Shown piece by piece: positions 47,523 to 55,971 of a DNA stretch of 64,000 nucleotides. Within the stretch, counting starts at the first letter, position 1. Each line of letters starts with the position of its first letter. A program made the position numbers and the translations under genes. The notes under the pieces are model-generated. The model saw only the letters and a list, made by a program, of their open reading frames with translations. It did not search any database and was not told where the DNA came from. Source of the stretch: Streptomyces goshikiensis (GTDB taxonomy: Bacteria > Actinomycetota > Actinomycetes > Streptomycetales > Streptomycetaceae); the NCBI RefSeq assembly GCF_014650555.1, contig NZ_BMVE01000007.1:1-64000 (forward strand). The letters run 5' to 3'.

Positions 47523-47780
47523 TCAGTGGCGGGACCAGCCGCTCGTGACCCGGTCCCACAAGGAGCGGGTCGCGCCGAAGCCGCTCTCGTGCACCCAGAC
47601 ATGCGTGCACGACGGGCACTGCAGGTTCAGCAGGCTGCCGGTGTTGGACAGCATGTAGCGCCAGTGCTCGGAGCAGGTGCGGCGCTGCTCGCACGGCTCG
47701 CAGCCGCGGGCGTCGTCACAGCTCGGGCAGGCCACCCACGCCCGGCGTCCGATGTCCGCCTGCGGGTCAAGCGGCAGCAC
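47523..47780 (-). CDS. small zinc-ribbon-like protein, three CxxC motifs
   Basis: 85 aa from GTG 47780. It carries CPSCDDARGCEPCEQRRTC (three cysteine pairs in a row) and a later CPSCTHVW, with HWRYMLSNTGSLLNLQ between them, suggesting one or two zinc-binding knuckles. The start lies inside the end of the DUF6400 gene, a 14-base overlap in another frame, so it depends on translation coupling or re-initiation. Alternatively the two frames are one protein interrupted by a +1 frameshift. I favour two genes because the DUF6400 part ends as its family normally does. Function unknown. Confidence 0.65.
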   Translation of the reverse strand: MLPLDPQADIGRRAWVACPSCDDARGCEPCEQRRTCSEHWRYMLSNTGSLLNLQCPSCTHVWVHESGFGATRSLWDRVTSGWSRH

Positions 47781-48054
47781 GGCCGCCCCCGCGCCGCGGC
47801 AGCACGCCGGCCGCGACGAGGTCGTCGTAGAGGCGCTGCTGGTCCGCGTCGAGACCGGAGTACAGCAGGTCGTACGCCGCCTCTTCGCCGCGCAGCACCT
47901 CGATCGGGTCCCAGTCGGGGCCGATGGCGGCCAGGACCTGGGCCTGCCGGAGCGCCTCCTGCGCGGTGAGGTCGACGGCGAAGTCGACCAGCTCGGGGGA
48001 GCCGGGCCGGCCGGCGCCGTCCGGGCCGGTGGGGGGTGTGGGGGAGGGAGCCAT
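47767..48054 (-). CDS. DUF6400 family protein
   Basis: 95 aa from ATG 48054. The conserved part is VDFAVDLTAQEALRQAQVLAAIGPDWDPIEVLRGEEAAYDLLYSGLDADQQRLYDDLVAAGVLPRRG, typical of DUF6400. The first 20 residues are Pro-rich and variable. The ATG has no good ribosome site; a TACCTAAGT stretch just upstream suggests a leaderless transcript. The function is unknown. It overlaps the zinc-ribbon gene by 14 bases and diverges from the membrane protein gene at 48183. Confidence 0.78.
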   Translation of the reverse strand: MAPSPTPPTGPDGAGRPGSPELVDFAVDLTAQEALRQAQVLAAIGPDWDPIEVLRGEEAAYDLLYSGLDADQQRLYDDLVAAGVLPRRGGGRAAA

Positions 48055-48182
48055 ACAACGAACTTAGGTAACCCTTCCTTCTCCGGGCAAGAGGGGGTGG
48101 GAGATGTCACAGCCGCCCGGGACGGGCTCCCGGGCGGTGCGCGCGTTGTGTTCCAAGATCCACATCGGTGAGACTGCGCGGT

Positions 48183-48770
48183 ATGACAAGGGAAAGAACG
48201 GGCCGGATCATCGGCGCGAGCTTCGGGCTCGCCTTCATCCAGGTGAACGCGGGCGCCCTGCCGGTCGCCGCGGGCACCGCGCTGCGGGTGCTGGCGGTGG
48301 CCGCCTTCGTCGCTCTGCTGATCACGCTGCGCCGCGCGCCCGCGTCCGGGCCCGCGCCCCGGCCCGAGGCGGCCGCCGAGGCCGCGCCGGCCGTGCACTT
48401 CGGGCGGCGCTACCGGTACGTGGTGGCCGCCGAAGCGGTCGTCGGCGTCGCCGGCATCGTGGTCATCAACAACGTGCTGCACACCCCGCGGGCCACGGTG
48501 GGCTGGATCGCCCTCGTGGTCGGCGTGCACTTCTTCGGCCTCGCGGTCGTCTGGCGGATGCCTGCGCTCCACCTGCTGGGCGCGGGGCTGTCCGGGTGCG
48601 GCGCCGCCGGGCTGGCGCTGGCCGCCGCCGGAGCCCCGCAGGCGGCCGTCGCCGCCGTCGCGGGAGTGCTCCCGGGCGCGCTGCTGCTCGGATCGGCCTG
48701 GTGGAAGGTGCGCGGCGACGCGGAGCCCCGCCGCGCCGCCACCCCCAGCTCCGGCGCGGCCGTCAGCTGA
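48183..48770 (+). CDS. hypothetical multi-spanning membrane protein
   Basis: 195 aa from ATG 48183. About six hydrophobic segments: IIGASFGLAFIQVNAGALP, ALRVLAVAAFVALLITLRR, YVVAAEAVVGVAGIVVINNVL, TVGWIALVVGVHFFGLAVVW, HLLGAGLSGCGAAGLALAAAG and VAAVAGVLPGALLLGSAWW. The second pair of helices is separated by a Pro/Ala-rich cytosolic loop. I do not recognise a named family. An upstream ATG-like start at 48168 is possible. It diverges from the DUF6400 gene, sharing a 128-base intergenic region. Confidence 0.72.
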   Translation: MTRERTGRIIGASFGLAFIQVNAGALPVAAGTALRVLAVAAFVALLITLRRAPASGPAPRPEAAAEAAPAVHFGRRYRYVVAAEAVVGVAGIVVINNVLHTPRATVGWIALVVGVHFFGLAVVWRMPALHLLGAGLSGCGAAGLALAAAGAPQAAVAAVAGVLPGALLLGSAWWKVRGDAEPRRAATPSSGAAVS

Positions 48771-48806
48771 CCCGCGCACCCCGCCGGGGCCCGGGCGCGG
48801 CCGAAG

Positions 48807-48867
48807 CCGGCGCCCGCTGGGCTGGTGCCTGCTGGGCCGGCGCCCGCTGGGCCGGCGCCCGGCTGGG
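48807..48867. repeat. four tandem copies of a 15-bp unit
   Basis: The unit CCGGCGCCCGCTGGG is repeated at 48807-48821 and 48837-48851, with degenerate copies at 48822-48836 (CTGGTGCCTGCTGGG) and 48852-48867 (one inserted G). It fills much of the gap between the membrane protein gene and the convergent sirtuin gene. Confidence 0.8.
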
Positions 48868-48937
48868 CCCTGTCGTCATGCCGGCGCCCGGGCCGCGGCG
48901 CCCGGCGCCGCACGGCACCGGACTTAGGCGGCAGGCC

Positions 48938-49663
48938 CTACGCGGCGATCCGGGTGAGGAGGGCCGGTAGGGCGGTGCCGATCGGTTCGCGGATGACCTC
49001 GTCGGCCAGCTCGTCGTACGGGGTCTCCTCCGCGTTCACGATGATCAGCCGGGCCCCCGCCGTCGCGGCCATGCCGGCCAGCGAGGCGGCCGGCTGCACC
49101 TGGAGCGTCGTCCCGACGGCGATGAAGACCTGACACCCCTTGGCCACGGCCACGGCCTGCGCCAGTACCTGCGGGTCGAGCCGCTCGCCGAACATCACGG
49201 TCGCCGACTTCAGGATCCCGCCGCACGCCAGACACGCGGGATCCGGTTCCCCGGCGGCGACCCGGGCCAGCGCCTCCTCCATCCCCGACCGGGCGTGACA
49301 GGCCGTGCAGAGCACCGACCGGGCGGTGCCGTGCAGCTCGAAGACCTTGCGCGCGGGCATCCCGGCGAGCTGGTGCAGCCCGTCCACGTTCTGGGTGATC
49401 ACCCGGACCGGGGTCCCGCCCCGCTCCAGCTCCGCGACGGCCCGGTGCGCGGCGTTCGGCCGCGCCCCGAGGGCGCCGATCTCGGCGCGCATCCGCCAGG
49501 AGCGCCGCCGGATCTCCGGGTCGGCCATGTAGTACTCGTACGTCACGAGCTTCTCGGCATCCGGGTCACGCCGCCACAACCCCTGGGGCCCCCGGTAGTC
49601 CGGAATCCCGGAGTCGGTGGACATCCCGGCCCCACTGAACACTGCGACAAGCGGCTTTCCCAT
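48938..49663 (-). CDS. cobB: NAD-dependent protein deacylase (sirtuin)
   Basis: 241 aa from ATG 49663. Sirtuin motifs in order: GAGMSTDSGIPDYRG (residues 11-25), TQNVDGLH (90-97) with Asn92 and Asp94, catalytic His111 in FELHGTARS, and the zinc tetrad C119-x-x-C122 and C144-x-x-C147. AVGTTLQVQPAA and IIVNAEETPYD complete the NAD site. It removes acyl groups from Lys residues with NAD+, releasing O-acyl-ADP-ribose and nicotinamide; acyl-CoA synthetases are classic targets, so the ligases in this window could be substrates, but that is speculation. Monocistronic. Confidence 0.92.
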   Translation of the reverse strand: MGKPLVAVFSGAGMSTDSGIPDYRGPQGLWRRDPDAEKLVTYEYYMADPEIRRRSWRMRAEIGALGARPNAAHRAVAELERGGTPVRVITQNVDGLHQLAGMPARKVFELHGTARSVLCTACHARSGMEEALARVAAGEPDPACLACGGILKSATVMFGERLDPQVLAQAVAVAKGCQVFIAVGTTLQVQPAASLAGMAATAGARLIIVNAEETPYDELADEVIREPIGTALPALLTRIAA

Positions 49664-49832
49664 GATCCGACCCTACGTACGGCCCGCGTCCCCCCGCGAA
49701 CGGATTAACCTCCGCCCCCGCAAGCGGCGCGCCGCCGGATGGTCGTGTCTGCGGTGAATCCCGCCCGCCACCGGAGTGAGATCCGCCCCGCGCCCCTCCT
49801 GCGCAGCCGCCCGGGCGGTTAAGAAACGGGGC

Positions 49833-50255
49833 ATGAAGCCCCTGACGCACATCCTCGGCGCCCTGCTCGTGACCGTCCTCGCCGCCGCCCCCTCCGCGGC
49901 GGCGACAACGGTCACCGCACCGGCCCCGCCCCACGACGCCGCCCAGATCAGAACCTTCCTCACCGATTTCTACGGCCATCACGGACCCTCCGAGGCCAAC
50001 CGCTACGACCGGATCTCCCAGGCCCTCAGGGACAAACAGCAGCAATCCGATGTCGACGTGCTGTTGTGCTCCCGGAGCACCCCGGAGCAGATCGAGGTCG
50101 GCGCCGTCACCGTCGCCCCGGGAGCGCGCGTCGGATGGGCCACCGTCACCACCCACTGGGGCCGCGGAGCCGAGGCGCGCACCGACACCTTCACCGCGTA
50201 CGTCCGCCTCGACTCCCGGCCGATCAGGCTCGACGACGTGATCTGCGCGGGCTGA
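49833..50255 (+). CDS. secreted hypothetical protein, 140 aa
   Basis: ATG 49833. It starts with a typical signal peptide, KPLTHILGALLVTVLAAAPSAAA, with cleavage expected after about residue 24. The mature part (DAAQIRTFLTDFYGHHGPSEANRYDRISQALRDKQQQSDVDVLLCSRSTPEQIEVGAVTVAP) looks like a small globular domain with a single pair of cysteines (VLLCSRS and DVICAG), which could form a disulfide. No name can be given. The end, TFTAYVRLDSRPIRLDDVICAG, looks like a beta strand and final Cys. Monocistronic. Confidence 0.72.
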   Translation: MKPLTHILGALLVTVLAAAPSAAATTVTAPAPPHDAAQIRTFLTDFYGHHGPSEANRYDRISQALRDKQQQSDVDVLLCSRSTPEQIEVGAVTVAPGARVGWATVTTHWGRGAEARTDTFTAYVRLDSRPIRLDDVICAG

Positions 50256-50332
50256 CGGCGCGTACTCCGGTCTCACGCCGGCCGGTTGGCACCAGCTGCC
50301 GGGGCCGCCGCGCATCTGGTACAACACCCGAC

Positions 50333-51199
50333 ATGACGGGATTCGAGATCACCGGCGCCAGCGCCGCAGACATGGAAATGATCCGCGCCTGGGCCGATGA
50401 GGAGGGCTGGAACCCGGGCGACACCGACCGCTTCGCCTTCGCGGTCGCCGACCCCGAGGGCTTCCTCGTCGGCCGTCTCGACGGCGAACCGGCCGCCTGC
50501 ATCTCCGCCGTCCGCTACGGGGCCGGCTTCGGGTTCATCGGTTTCTACATCGCGCGCCCCGCCTTCCGTGGCCGTGGATACGGGATCCGGCTGTGGCAGG
50601 CCGGGATGGAGCGGCTCGACGGGCGGCTCGTCGGCCTGGACGGGGTGGTCGACCAGCAGGACAACTACCGCAAGTCCGGGTTCCGTTCGGCCTGGAACAA
50701 CGTCCGCCACGAGGGTGTGCCGCAGGGGGCCGCGCTCGATGCGGCGGGCACGGACGGTGCGGACGGCGTGGAGATCGTGGACGCCGCCACCCTCCCCTTC
50801 CGTCAACTCGCCGCGTACGACCGCAGGTTCTTCCCCGCGTCCCGTGACGCCTTCCTCTCCGCCTGGACCGGCCTCCCGGGCCGCACCGCCCTCGCCGCCG
50901 TCCGGGACGGGCGGATCGAAGGGCTCGGAGTGATCCGCCCGTGCAGCTCCGCCTCCCGGATCGGACCGCTGTACGCCGCGACCCCGGGGGTGGCGGCCGC
51001 CCTGCTGCGGCGGCTCGCGGAGCACGCGCCCGGTGGGGAGGTCGCCGTGGACGTACCCGACGTGAACCGGGCCGCCACCGCCCTGTTCACCGGCCTGGGC
51101 CTGGTCCCCACCTTCGAGGCGGCCCGCATGTACACGGGCCCGGCCCCGGAGCTCGATCTGGCCGGCCTGTACGGGGTCACCAGCCTCGAACTCGGCTGA
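50333..51199 (+). CDS. GNAT acetyltransferase, double-domain (YitH-type)
   Basis: 288 aa from ATG 50333. Two GNAT-type domains. The first (1-130) has the motif FIGFYIARPAFRGRGYGIRLWQAGM, with the pyrophosphate-binding R-G-x-G-x-G/I. The second (about 150-288) has GRIEGLGVIRPCSSASRIGPLYAATPGVAAALLRRLAE, as in YitH/GNAT_acetyltr_18 proteins. Acceptor unknown. The start has TACAAC seven bases upstream, which as a -10 box would make the transcript leaderless. Monocistronic. Confidence 0.9.
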   Translation: MTGFEITGASAADMEMIRAWADEEGWNPGDTDRFAFAVADPEGFLVGRLDGEPAACISAVRYGAGFGFIGFYIARPAFRGRGYGIRLWQAGMERLDGRLVGLDGVVDQQDNYRKSGFRSAWNNVRHEGVPQGAALDAAGTDGADGVEIVDAATLPFRQLAAYDRRFFPASRDAFLSAWTGLPGRTALAAVRDGRIEGLGVIRPCSSASRIGPLYAATPGVAAALLRRLAEHAPGGEVAVDVPDVNRAATALFTGLGLVPTFEAARMYTGPAPELDLAGLYGVTSLELG

Positions 51200-51305
51200 C
51201 ATCCGCGGGGCCGGGTCCGGAGCCGGGGCCGGGCGGCGGTCGCACGGCGCCGCCCGGCCCCTCTCCTCGTCGATACCGCGGGACGTCGCCGGACGCCGCG
51301 GGACG

Positions 51306-51749
51306 TCAGAAGCCGAACAGCGCCCCGGTGGTGTTCCGCAGGCCGCACGGGTTGCCGAAGGTGTACGAGTAGCTCATCCGGTGGCCCTGCCACACCCCGT
51401 CGGCTGTCACGGTCACGGGGTTCCACTCCCTGGTACACGCGGCGCCCCTGCCGGGCTTCGCCACCGCGTCCAACCGGTCGGAGTTCGCCCGCAGTTCGGC
51501 GCACGCGGCGGCGGGGGACGGGTGCGTGCCGCCCGGCCTCGGTGCGCAGACGAGGGTCACCGCGCGCAGCACCGTCCCGCTCGCGGCGTCCTCCCCGGCG
51601 GTGATGCCGAGCACGAGCGCCGACGGCGCGTACAGGCTTGCCGTGCCGGAGGGTGCGGCTCCGGCCGTTCCGGGCCAGGCCAGCGCGGTGAGCGCGGTGA
51701 GAGCCATGGCGGCGGAACCGAGTCCGAGACCCCTTGCGATGGACCGCAT
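51306..51749 (-). CDS. Streptomyces subtilisin inhibitor-like protease inhibitor
   Basis: 147 aa from ATG 51749 (GGGAG upstream). A signal peptide of about 31 residues (LGLGSAAMALTALTALAWPGTAGAAP) precedes an SSI domain: SALVLGITAGEDAASGTVLRAVTLVCAPRPGGTHPSPAAACAELRANSDRLDAV, then the reactive loop and TADGVWQGHRMSYSYTFGNPCGLRNTTGALFGF. Cysteines 68, 83, 105 and 135 make the two family disulfides. The reactive-site loop reads C105-T-R107-E-W-N-P, so P1 is Arg, where SSI itself has Met; trypsin-like proteases are therefore the likely targets. Secreted. Confidence 0.92.
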   Translation of the reverse strand: MRSIARGLGLGSAAMALTALTALAWPGTAGAAPSGTASLYAPSALVLGITAGEDAASGTVLRAVTLVCAPRPGGTHPSPAAACAELRANSDRLDAVAKPGRGAACTREWNPVTVTADGVWQGHRMSYSYTFGNPCGLRNTTGALFGF

Positions 51750-51967
51750 TTCGAACACTCCCTTGGGTTCGCGTTTCGGATAACGGACGGGAGTCTTGCG
51801 CACACGGGCTGTGAACGCCCGTTCGGACCCCTATTTCTCGTCACCGATCGTGAGCGCATGAGTGCAGTCCGCAGCGGTGCCGGGATGCTGACCTGTGGGG
51901 GAGCGCACGGCGGAAACGGCCGAACACACCCCCAGAAGCCCTTCGCGCGCCCCCTCGGGGGCCCGCT

Positions 51968-52426
51968 CTAGCCCGCGATGGCGTGCGGGGCGTAGAGGTC
52001 GATCAGGCGGGTCCGGGTCTGCTGGAGCCGCAGCGCGAGGACGCGCCCGACCCAGTGCCCGATGGCGGAGCCGAAGGCGGGATCGGCGTCCATCAGCACG
52101 CGTACGGTCGTCGCGTCGAACTCGTACGCGCGGACCGGTGTCATCGCCTCGGCGCTCAGCTGCCACACGTACGGCGGGAACAGCCAGGACCAGCCGACCA
52201 GCTCACCGGGGCCGAGGCTCTCGATCGGCGTGGGCCGGCGGCTGGGCATGGGGACCTCCAGGGTCATCGTGCCGGAACGCACGATCCAGAAGGACTCCGC
52301 GCGGGCGCCTTCGTCGAAGACCCGGGCGCCCTCCGGGAAATTGACCTCGCGGGCGTGGGACATGAGCCGTCCACGGTGCTCGGTGGACAGGACGGCGGCG
52401 ATCCGTACAGGGGAAGGTGTGCTCAC
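51968..52426 (-). CDS. cyclic-nucleotide-binding-domain-only protein
   Basis: 152 aa from GTG 52426, GGAGG five bases upstream. One CNMP-binding domain: MSHAREVNFPEGARVFDEGARAESFWIVRSGTMTLEVPM and LGPGELVGWSWLFPPYVWQLSAEAMTPVRAYEFDATTVRVLMDADPAF. The phosphate-binding cassette (GELVGWSWLFPPY) lacks the canonical RxA, so it may not bind cAMP. There is no HTH, so this is not a Crp-type regulator. Bacteria use such domains as independent sensors. No partner is adjacent. Confidence 0.85.
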   Translation of the reverse strand: MSTPSPVRIAAVLSTEHRGRLMSHAREVNFPEGARVFDEGARAESFWIVRSGTMTLEVPMPSRRPTPIESLGPGELVGWSWLFPPYVWQLSAEAMTPVRAYEFDATTVRVLMDADPAFGSAIGHWVGRVLALRLQQTRTRLIDLYAPHAIAG

Positions 52427-52720
52427 GACGGCCTCCGATCACGACCCCCCGGGACGCTCCTGCTCCCCCCAGTGTCGCCGAATCCCGGCGATCCAGGGCC
52501 GGCCCGTCACCGATCGGTGCGTCGCGGCCGCCCGGCGGCCCTGAACGGGCCGCGGCGAGGCCCGGCGCCCCCGGCGACACCCGCCCGGCACCTCGACGCC
52601 CGTCGGCGGTCGACCTCGCGCCCGCCGGCCCCCACCCGGCGGCCCGCGCCCGCCAGCGGCCGCCTGTCGGCCCGTGCCCGTGCCCGCGCCCGGCGGCCCG
52701 CGGCCGGGGGCGCCGCGAAC

Positions 52721-53023
52721 CTAGTCCTCGGCGTTCGCCTCCAGGCAGGCCAGTTCCATCGCGTCGAGCACCGCCTCGTGGCTGCGCCGGCTCAGCTCCG
52801 CCACGTTCTCGATCTGGGCCGTCGCCCAGGCCGCCAGGGTCATCACGAGGACGCGGAGGCCGTCGGTGCCGTGCTCGGCGAGGATCGCGTCCGCCACCAG
52901 CATGGCCTCCTCGGGCACCTGCTCAGGGGGCTCCATACCGGCCAGCCCGCGCAGCATCGCGAGCGTGCGGCGCGAGATCTCCGGGGTCATCCTCGCAAGC
53001 CGCATGTCTTCTTCGTCGTCCAT
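52721..53023 (-). CDS. hypothetical small helical protein, 100 aa
   Basis: From ATG 53023, with GGAGGG at good spacing. Strongly acidic at both ends (DDEEDMRLARM, ACLEANAED) and helical throughout: SRRTLAMLRGLAGMEPPEQVPEEAMLVADAILAEHGTDGLRVLVMTLAAWATAQIENVAELSRRSHEAVLDAMELACLEA. No signal peptide. I do not know a family. The longer frame to 53416 is not used. The 294 bases between it and the cyclic-nucleotide gene are GC-rich and carry nothing I can name. Confidence 0.65.
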   Translation of the reverse strand: MDDEEDMRLARMTPEISRRTLAMLRGLAGMEPPEQVPEEAMLVADAILAEHGTDGLRVLVMTLAAWATAQIENVAELSRRSHEAVLDAMELACLEANAED

Positions 53024-53273
53024 CCGCCCCACCCTCCCGTGCCGTGCCCAACCCTGAGGGCACGGTAGGCCCGCCGGGCGCCGCGCGGGGCCGTTTCGAC
53101 AGGGTGACCCTGTGTGAAGGGGTGGCGAGGGCCGCGTCCGGTTGACGGGACTCCGGGCCCGCACGGCCCCGCCAGGGGCCCGAAAGTGCCCGCGCGCGTG
53201 GCTTCCGCTCCAGCTGACCGGCCGGTAACTTGACCGCGGCAATCCCCGACGTCCGGCCCCTGTCAGGAGCGAG

Positions 53274-55193
53274 ATGCAGAACCACCTCTTACGCGCGATA
53301 CCGGGCGTCCTCATGCTCCTGGCGGGGCTCCTGCCCGCCGTGGCGGCGACCCCGGCGGCCGCCGCTGCCGCCCCCGCGCCCGCCGTCGCGCCCGCCTGGA
53401 CGGCGCCGCTGTCCACCCGCGGCCGCTACATCGTGGACGCGAACGGCGACCGGTTCCGCCTCCGCTCCGGCAACTGGGACGGAGCCCAGGGCTCCTGGAA
53501 CGGCTCCGGCGACCGCAACGATCCCGCGACCCACCACAGCGGCCAGGACTCCCACGGCATCCCGCTCGGACTCGACCGGGTGCCCCTGCCCACCCTGCTG
53601 GCCGACTTCCGCGCCCTCGGCCTCAACAGCATCCGGCTGCCGTTCTCCAACGAGATGCTCCGCACCGCCGCCCCCGTCCCCGATGCGGCCGTCGCCGCGA
53701 ACCCCGCCCTGCGCGGCCGCACCCCGCTCCAGGTCTACGACGCGGTCGTCGCCGCCCTCACCGACGCCGGGTTCGCCGTCATCCTGAACAACCACACCGG
53801 CACCACCCGCTGGTGCTGCGGCCTCGACGGCAACGAACGCTGGAACAGCGGCCGCTCCACCGCTCAGTGGGCCGACGACTGGGTGTTCCTCGCCCGCCGC
53901 TACCGCGACAACCCGCGCGTGGTCGGCGTGGACCTCTACAACGAGGTGCGCCGCGACGTCTTCGACGACCCCAACTGGGGCCTCGGCGACGGCCACGACT
54001 GGCACGCGGCCGCCCAGGAGGCCGCCGACCGGATCCTCACCGAGGCCAACCCGAACCTGCTCATCGTGATCGAGGGCATCAACTGGACCGGCATCCCCGT
54101 GGACGGCTTCGCCCACGGCCGCCCCGCCCTCGCCCCCGTCCGCACCCTCTCCCACACCCTGGCCGTCTCCCACAAGCTCGTCTACGCCGCCCACTTCTAC
54201 GGCTACACCGGCCCCCACCACAGCGGCGCCACCGGCATCGGCGAGACCAGCGACCTCCGCTACCAGGACATGACCCCGGCCCAGCTCGAACAGACCCTCT
54301 ACGACCAGGCCTTCTTCGTCTCCGCCGAAACCGGTACGCACTTCACCGCACCCGTGTGGATCAGCGAGTTCGGCATCGGCGCCGACGAGACCGGCGCGAA
54401 GCCCCGCGCCTGGTTCGAGAACCTCACCGGCTACCTGACCCGCGCCGACGCCGACTTCGCCTACTGGCCCCTGGTCGGCTGGAGCACCACCGCGCAGGGC
54501 GCCCCGGGCGGCGACAGCTGGGCGATGCTCCGCTACGACAACACCGGCCGCCGCTCCGGCGTACCGGACCCGGCGGACTGGCGCACACGGCCGTGGACCG
54601 GGCTCGCGGGCACGGCGGGCCGCACCGGCGCGATCCCCGAAGCCCCCGCCTGGTACCAGCTCGACATCGACCACCGCGACCACAACGCCTCGCTGCTCAC
54701 CAGGGCCGCCGGGGACTGGGACAGCGGCGCCCGCAAGGCCGTCTGCCCCGACGGCTCCCGGCTGGCCGGCCTCGCCCACACCGGCGGCCGGGGCCTGTGC
54801 GCCGGCTCCGGCCTGCGCGCCCCGACGGGCGGGAACACGGTGGTCCGCGACGAGGCCCACGTCCCGCCCGGCGGGGACTGGGCGAGCGGGTACACGAAGC
54901 TCCAGTGCCCGGCCGGGCAGTACCTGACCGGCTACAGCCTGCGGGGCGAACGCGTCTCGGCGGCCCTGTGCGCCCCGGCGCGCACCGCCCTCCCGGCGGC
55001 GGCCGGCCGTACGGTGTGGTTCGACCGCGGCGACAACCGCCCGCCCGGTGCGGGCGGCGGCGAGTTCGCGTACGGCAACTACAAGGGCCAGTGCCTGCTC
55101 ACCGAGTACGCGGCGGGCATCGCCTTCACCACCCGCGCCGCCTCCCGCCAGGGCCCGGCGGCCCTCCTGTGCCGCCCCCTTCCGGCCGGGTGA
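53274..55193 (+). CDS. secreted GH5 glycoside hydrolase with Cys-rich C-terminal repeats
   Basis: 639 aa from ATG 53274, AGGAG upstream. A signal peptide (residues 1-32) precedes a GH5 barrel: acid/base Glu224 in DLYNEVRRD and nucleophile Glu365 in VWISEFGIG, plus HFYGYT (His307) and WPLVGWST typical of the family. It should cleave a beta-glycan, such as cellulose or mannan, or a glycolipid; the exact substrate cannot be told. Residues about 460-639 are separate: three imperfect repeats of about 60 residues, each with two Cys (DWDSGARKAVCPDGSRLAG ... GLC; DWASGYTKLQCPAGQYLTGY ... ALC; EFAYGNYKGQCLLTEYAAG ... LLC). They may bind carbohydrate or cell wall. Convergent with the HAD gene. Confidence 0.9.
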   Translation: MQNHLLRAIPGVLMLLAGLLPAVAATPAAAAAAPAPAVAPAWTAPLSTRGRYIVDANGDRFRLRSGNWDGAQGSWNGSGDRNDPATHHSGQDSHGIPLGLDRVPLPTLLADFRALGLNSIRLPFSNEMLRTAAPVPDAAVAANPALRGRTPLQVYDAVVAALTDAGFAVILNNHTGTTRWCCGLDGNERWNSGRSTAQWADDWVFLARRYRDNPRVVGVDLYNEVRRDVFDDPNWGLGDGHDWHAAAQEAADRILTEANPNLLIVIEGINWTGIPVDGFAHGRPALAPVRTLSHTLAVSHKLVYAAHFYGYTGPHHSGATGIGETSDLRYQDMTPAQLEQTLYDQAFFVSAETGTHFTAPVWISEFGIGADETGAKPRAWFENLTGYLTRADADFAYWPLVGWSTTAQGAPGGDSWAMLRYDNTGRRSGVPDPADWRTRPWTGLAGTAGRTGAIPEAPAWYQLDIDHRDHNASLLTRAAGDWDSGARKAVCPDGSRLAGLAHTGGRGLCAGSGLRAPTGGNTVVRDEAHVPPGGDWASGYTKLQCPAGQYLTGYSLRGERVSAALCAPARTALPAAAGRTVWFDRGDNRPPGAGGGEFAYGNYKGQCLLTEYAAGIAFTTRAASRQGPAALLCRPLPAG

Positions 55194-55224
55194 CCGGGGC
55201 GGAGCCGCTTCGGGGTCCGTCCGT

Positions 55225-55971
55225 TCACGCCCGGGCGGTCCCCGTGGCCGGCCCCGCGGCGGCGATCAGCGACGGCAGGTCGCGCATGTCGGTGAAGACC
55301 ACCGTGCCCGGTCCGGCGAGGGCCTCCGCCGGGGTCAGCCCGCCCGCGTAGCCGAAGGAGCGCATGCCCGCCGCGCGGGCCGCCTCGACGCCCGGGCGGC
55401 TGTCCTCGACCACCACGCAGGCCGCCGGGTCGACGCCCATCCGCCGGGCGGCGTGGAGGAACAGGTCGGGGGCGGGCTTGCCCCGGGAGACCTCGGTGGC
55501 GCTGTGGATCCGGCCCTCGAACCGCTCGTACAGGCCGGTGCGGCCGAGGGTGTGCCGCATCTTCTCGTGCGAGCCGCTGGAGGCCACGCAGGTCGCCAGG
55601 GTGATCGCGTCGAGCGCCTCGGGCAGGCCGTCGACCGGGGTGAGCCCCGCGTCCACCGCCTCCGCGTGCAGGGTCACGAACCGCTCGTCCCACACCCGCG
55701 CCGCCTCGGCGCCGATCCGGGCGGCCACCAGCTCCCGTATCGAGGCGCTGGAGCGGCCGATGAACCGGCGGACCACCTCTTCCTCGGTGAGCGGCCAGCC
55801 GAGTTCGGCGCCGAGCGCGACGTTCACCCGGGCGGCGATCCGCTCGCTGTCGACGAGCACCCCGTCGCAGTCGAAGATCACGAGCTCGACGGCTGCGGTC
55901 GGTGCGGTCGGTGCCGTCGGTGCGGTTGGCCGGATCGGATCGGACGGGGTGGTCTCGGTCGGCAAGATCAT
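55225..55971 (-). CDS. HAD-superfamily phosphatase (beta-phosphoglucomutase-like)
   Basis: 248 aa from ATG 55971; TATCCT six bases upstream suggests a leaderless transcript. HAD motifs: FDCDGVLVDSE (nucleophile Asp, about residue 31), VASSGSHEKM (motif II), RGKPAPDLFLHAARRMG (motif III Lys) and VVVEDSRPGVEAARAAGM (motif IV). The cap domain is helical. The N-terminus contains a TAP repeat (PTAPTAPTAPTA) encoded by direct 9-base repeats. It may hydrolyse a sugar phosphate. Monocistronic. Confidence 0.9.
   Translation of the reverse strand: MILPTETTPSDPIRPTAPTAPTAPTAAVELVIFDCDGVLVDSERIAARVNVALGAELGWPLTEEEVVRRFIGRSSASIRELVAARIGAEAARVWDERFVTLHAEAVDAGLTPVDGLPEALDAITLATCVASSGSHEKMRHTLGRTGLYERFEGRIHSATEVSRGKPAPDLFLHAARRMGVDPAACVVVEDSRPGVEAARAAGMRSFGYAGGLTPAEALAGPGTVVFTDMRDLPSLIAAAGPATGTARA

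Noticed and set aside
48064..48080. An iron-box (DmdR/IdeR) site, TTAGGTAACCCTTCCTT, between DUF6400 and the membrane gene
   Set aside because: Only the left half fits the consensus; about 11 of 18 bases match and the dyad is lost.
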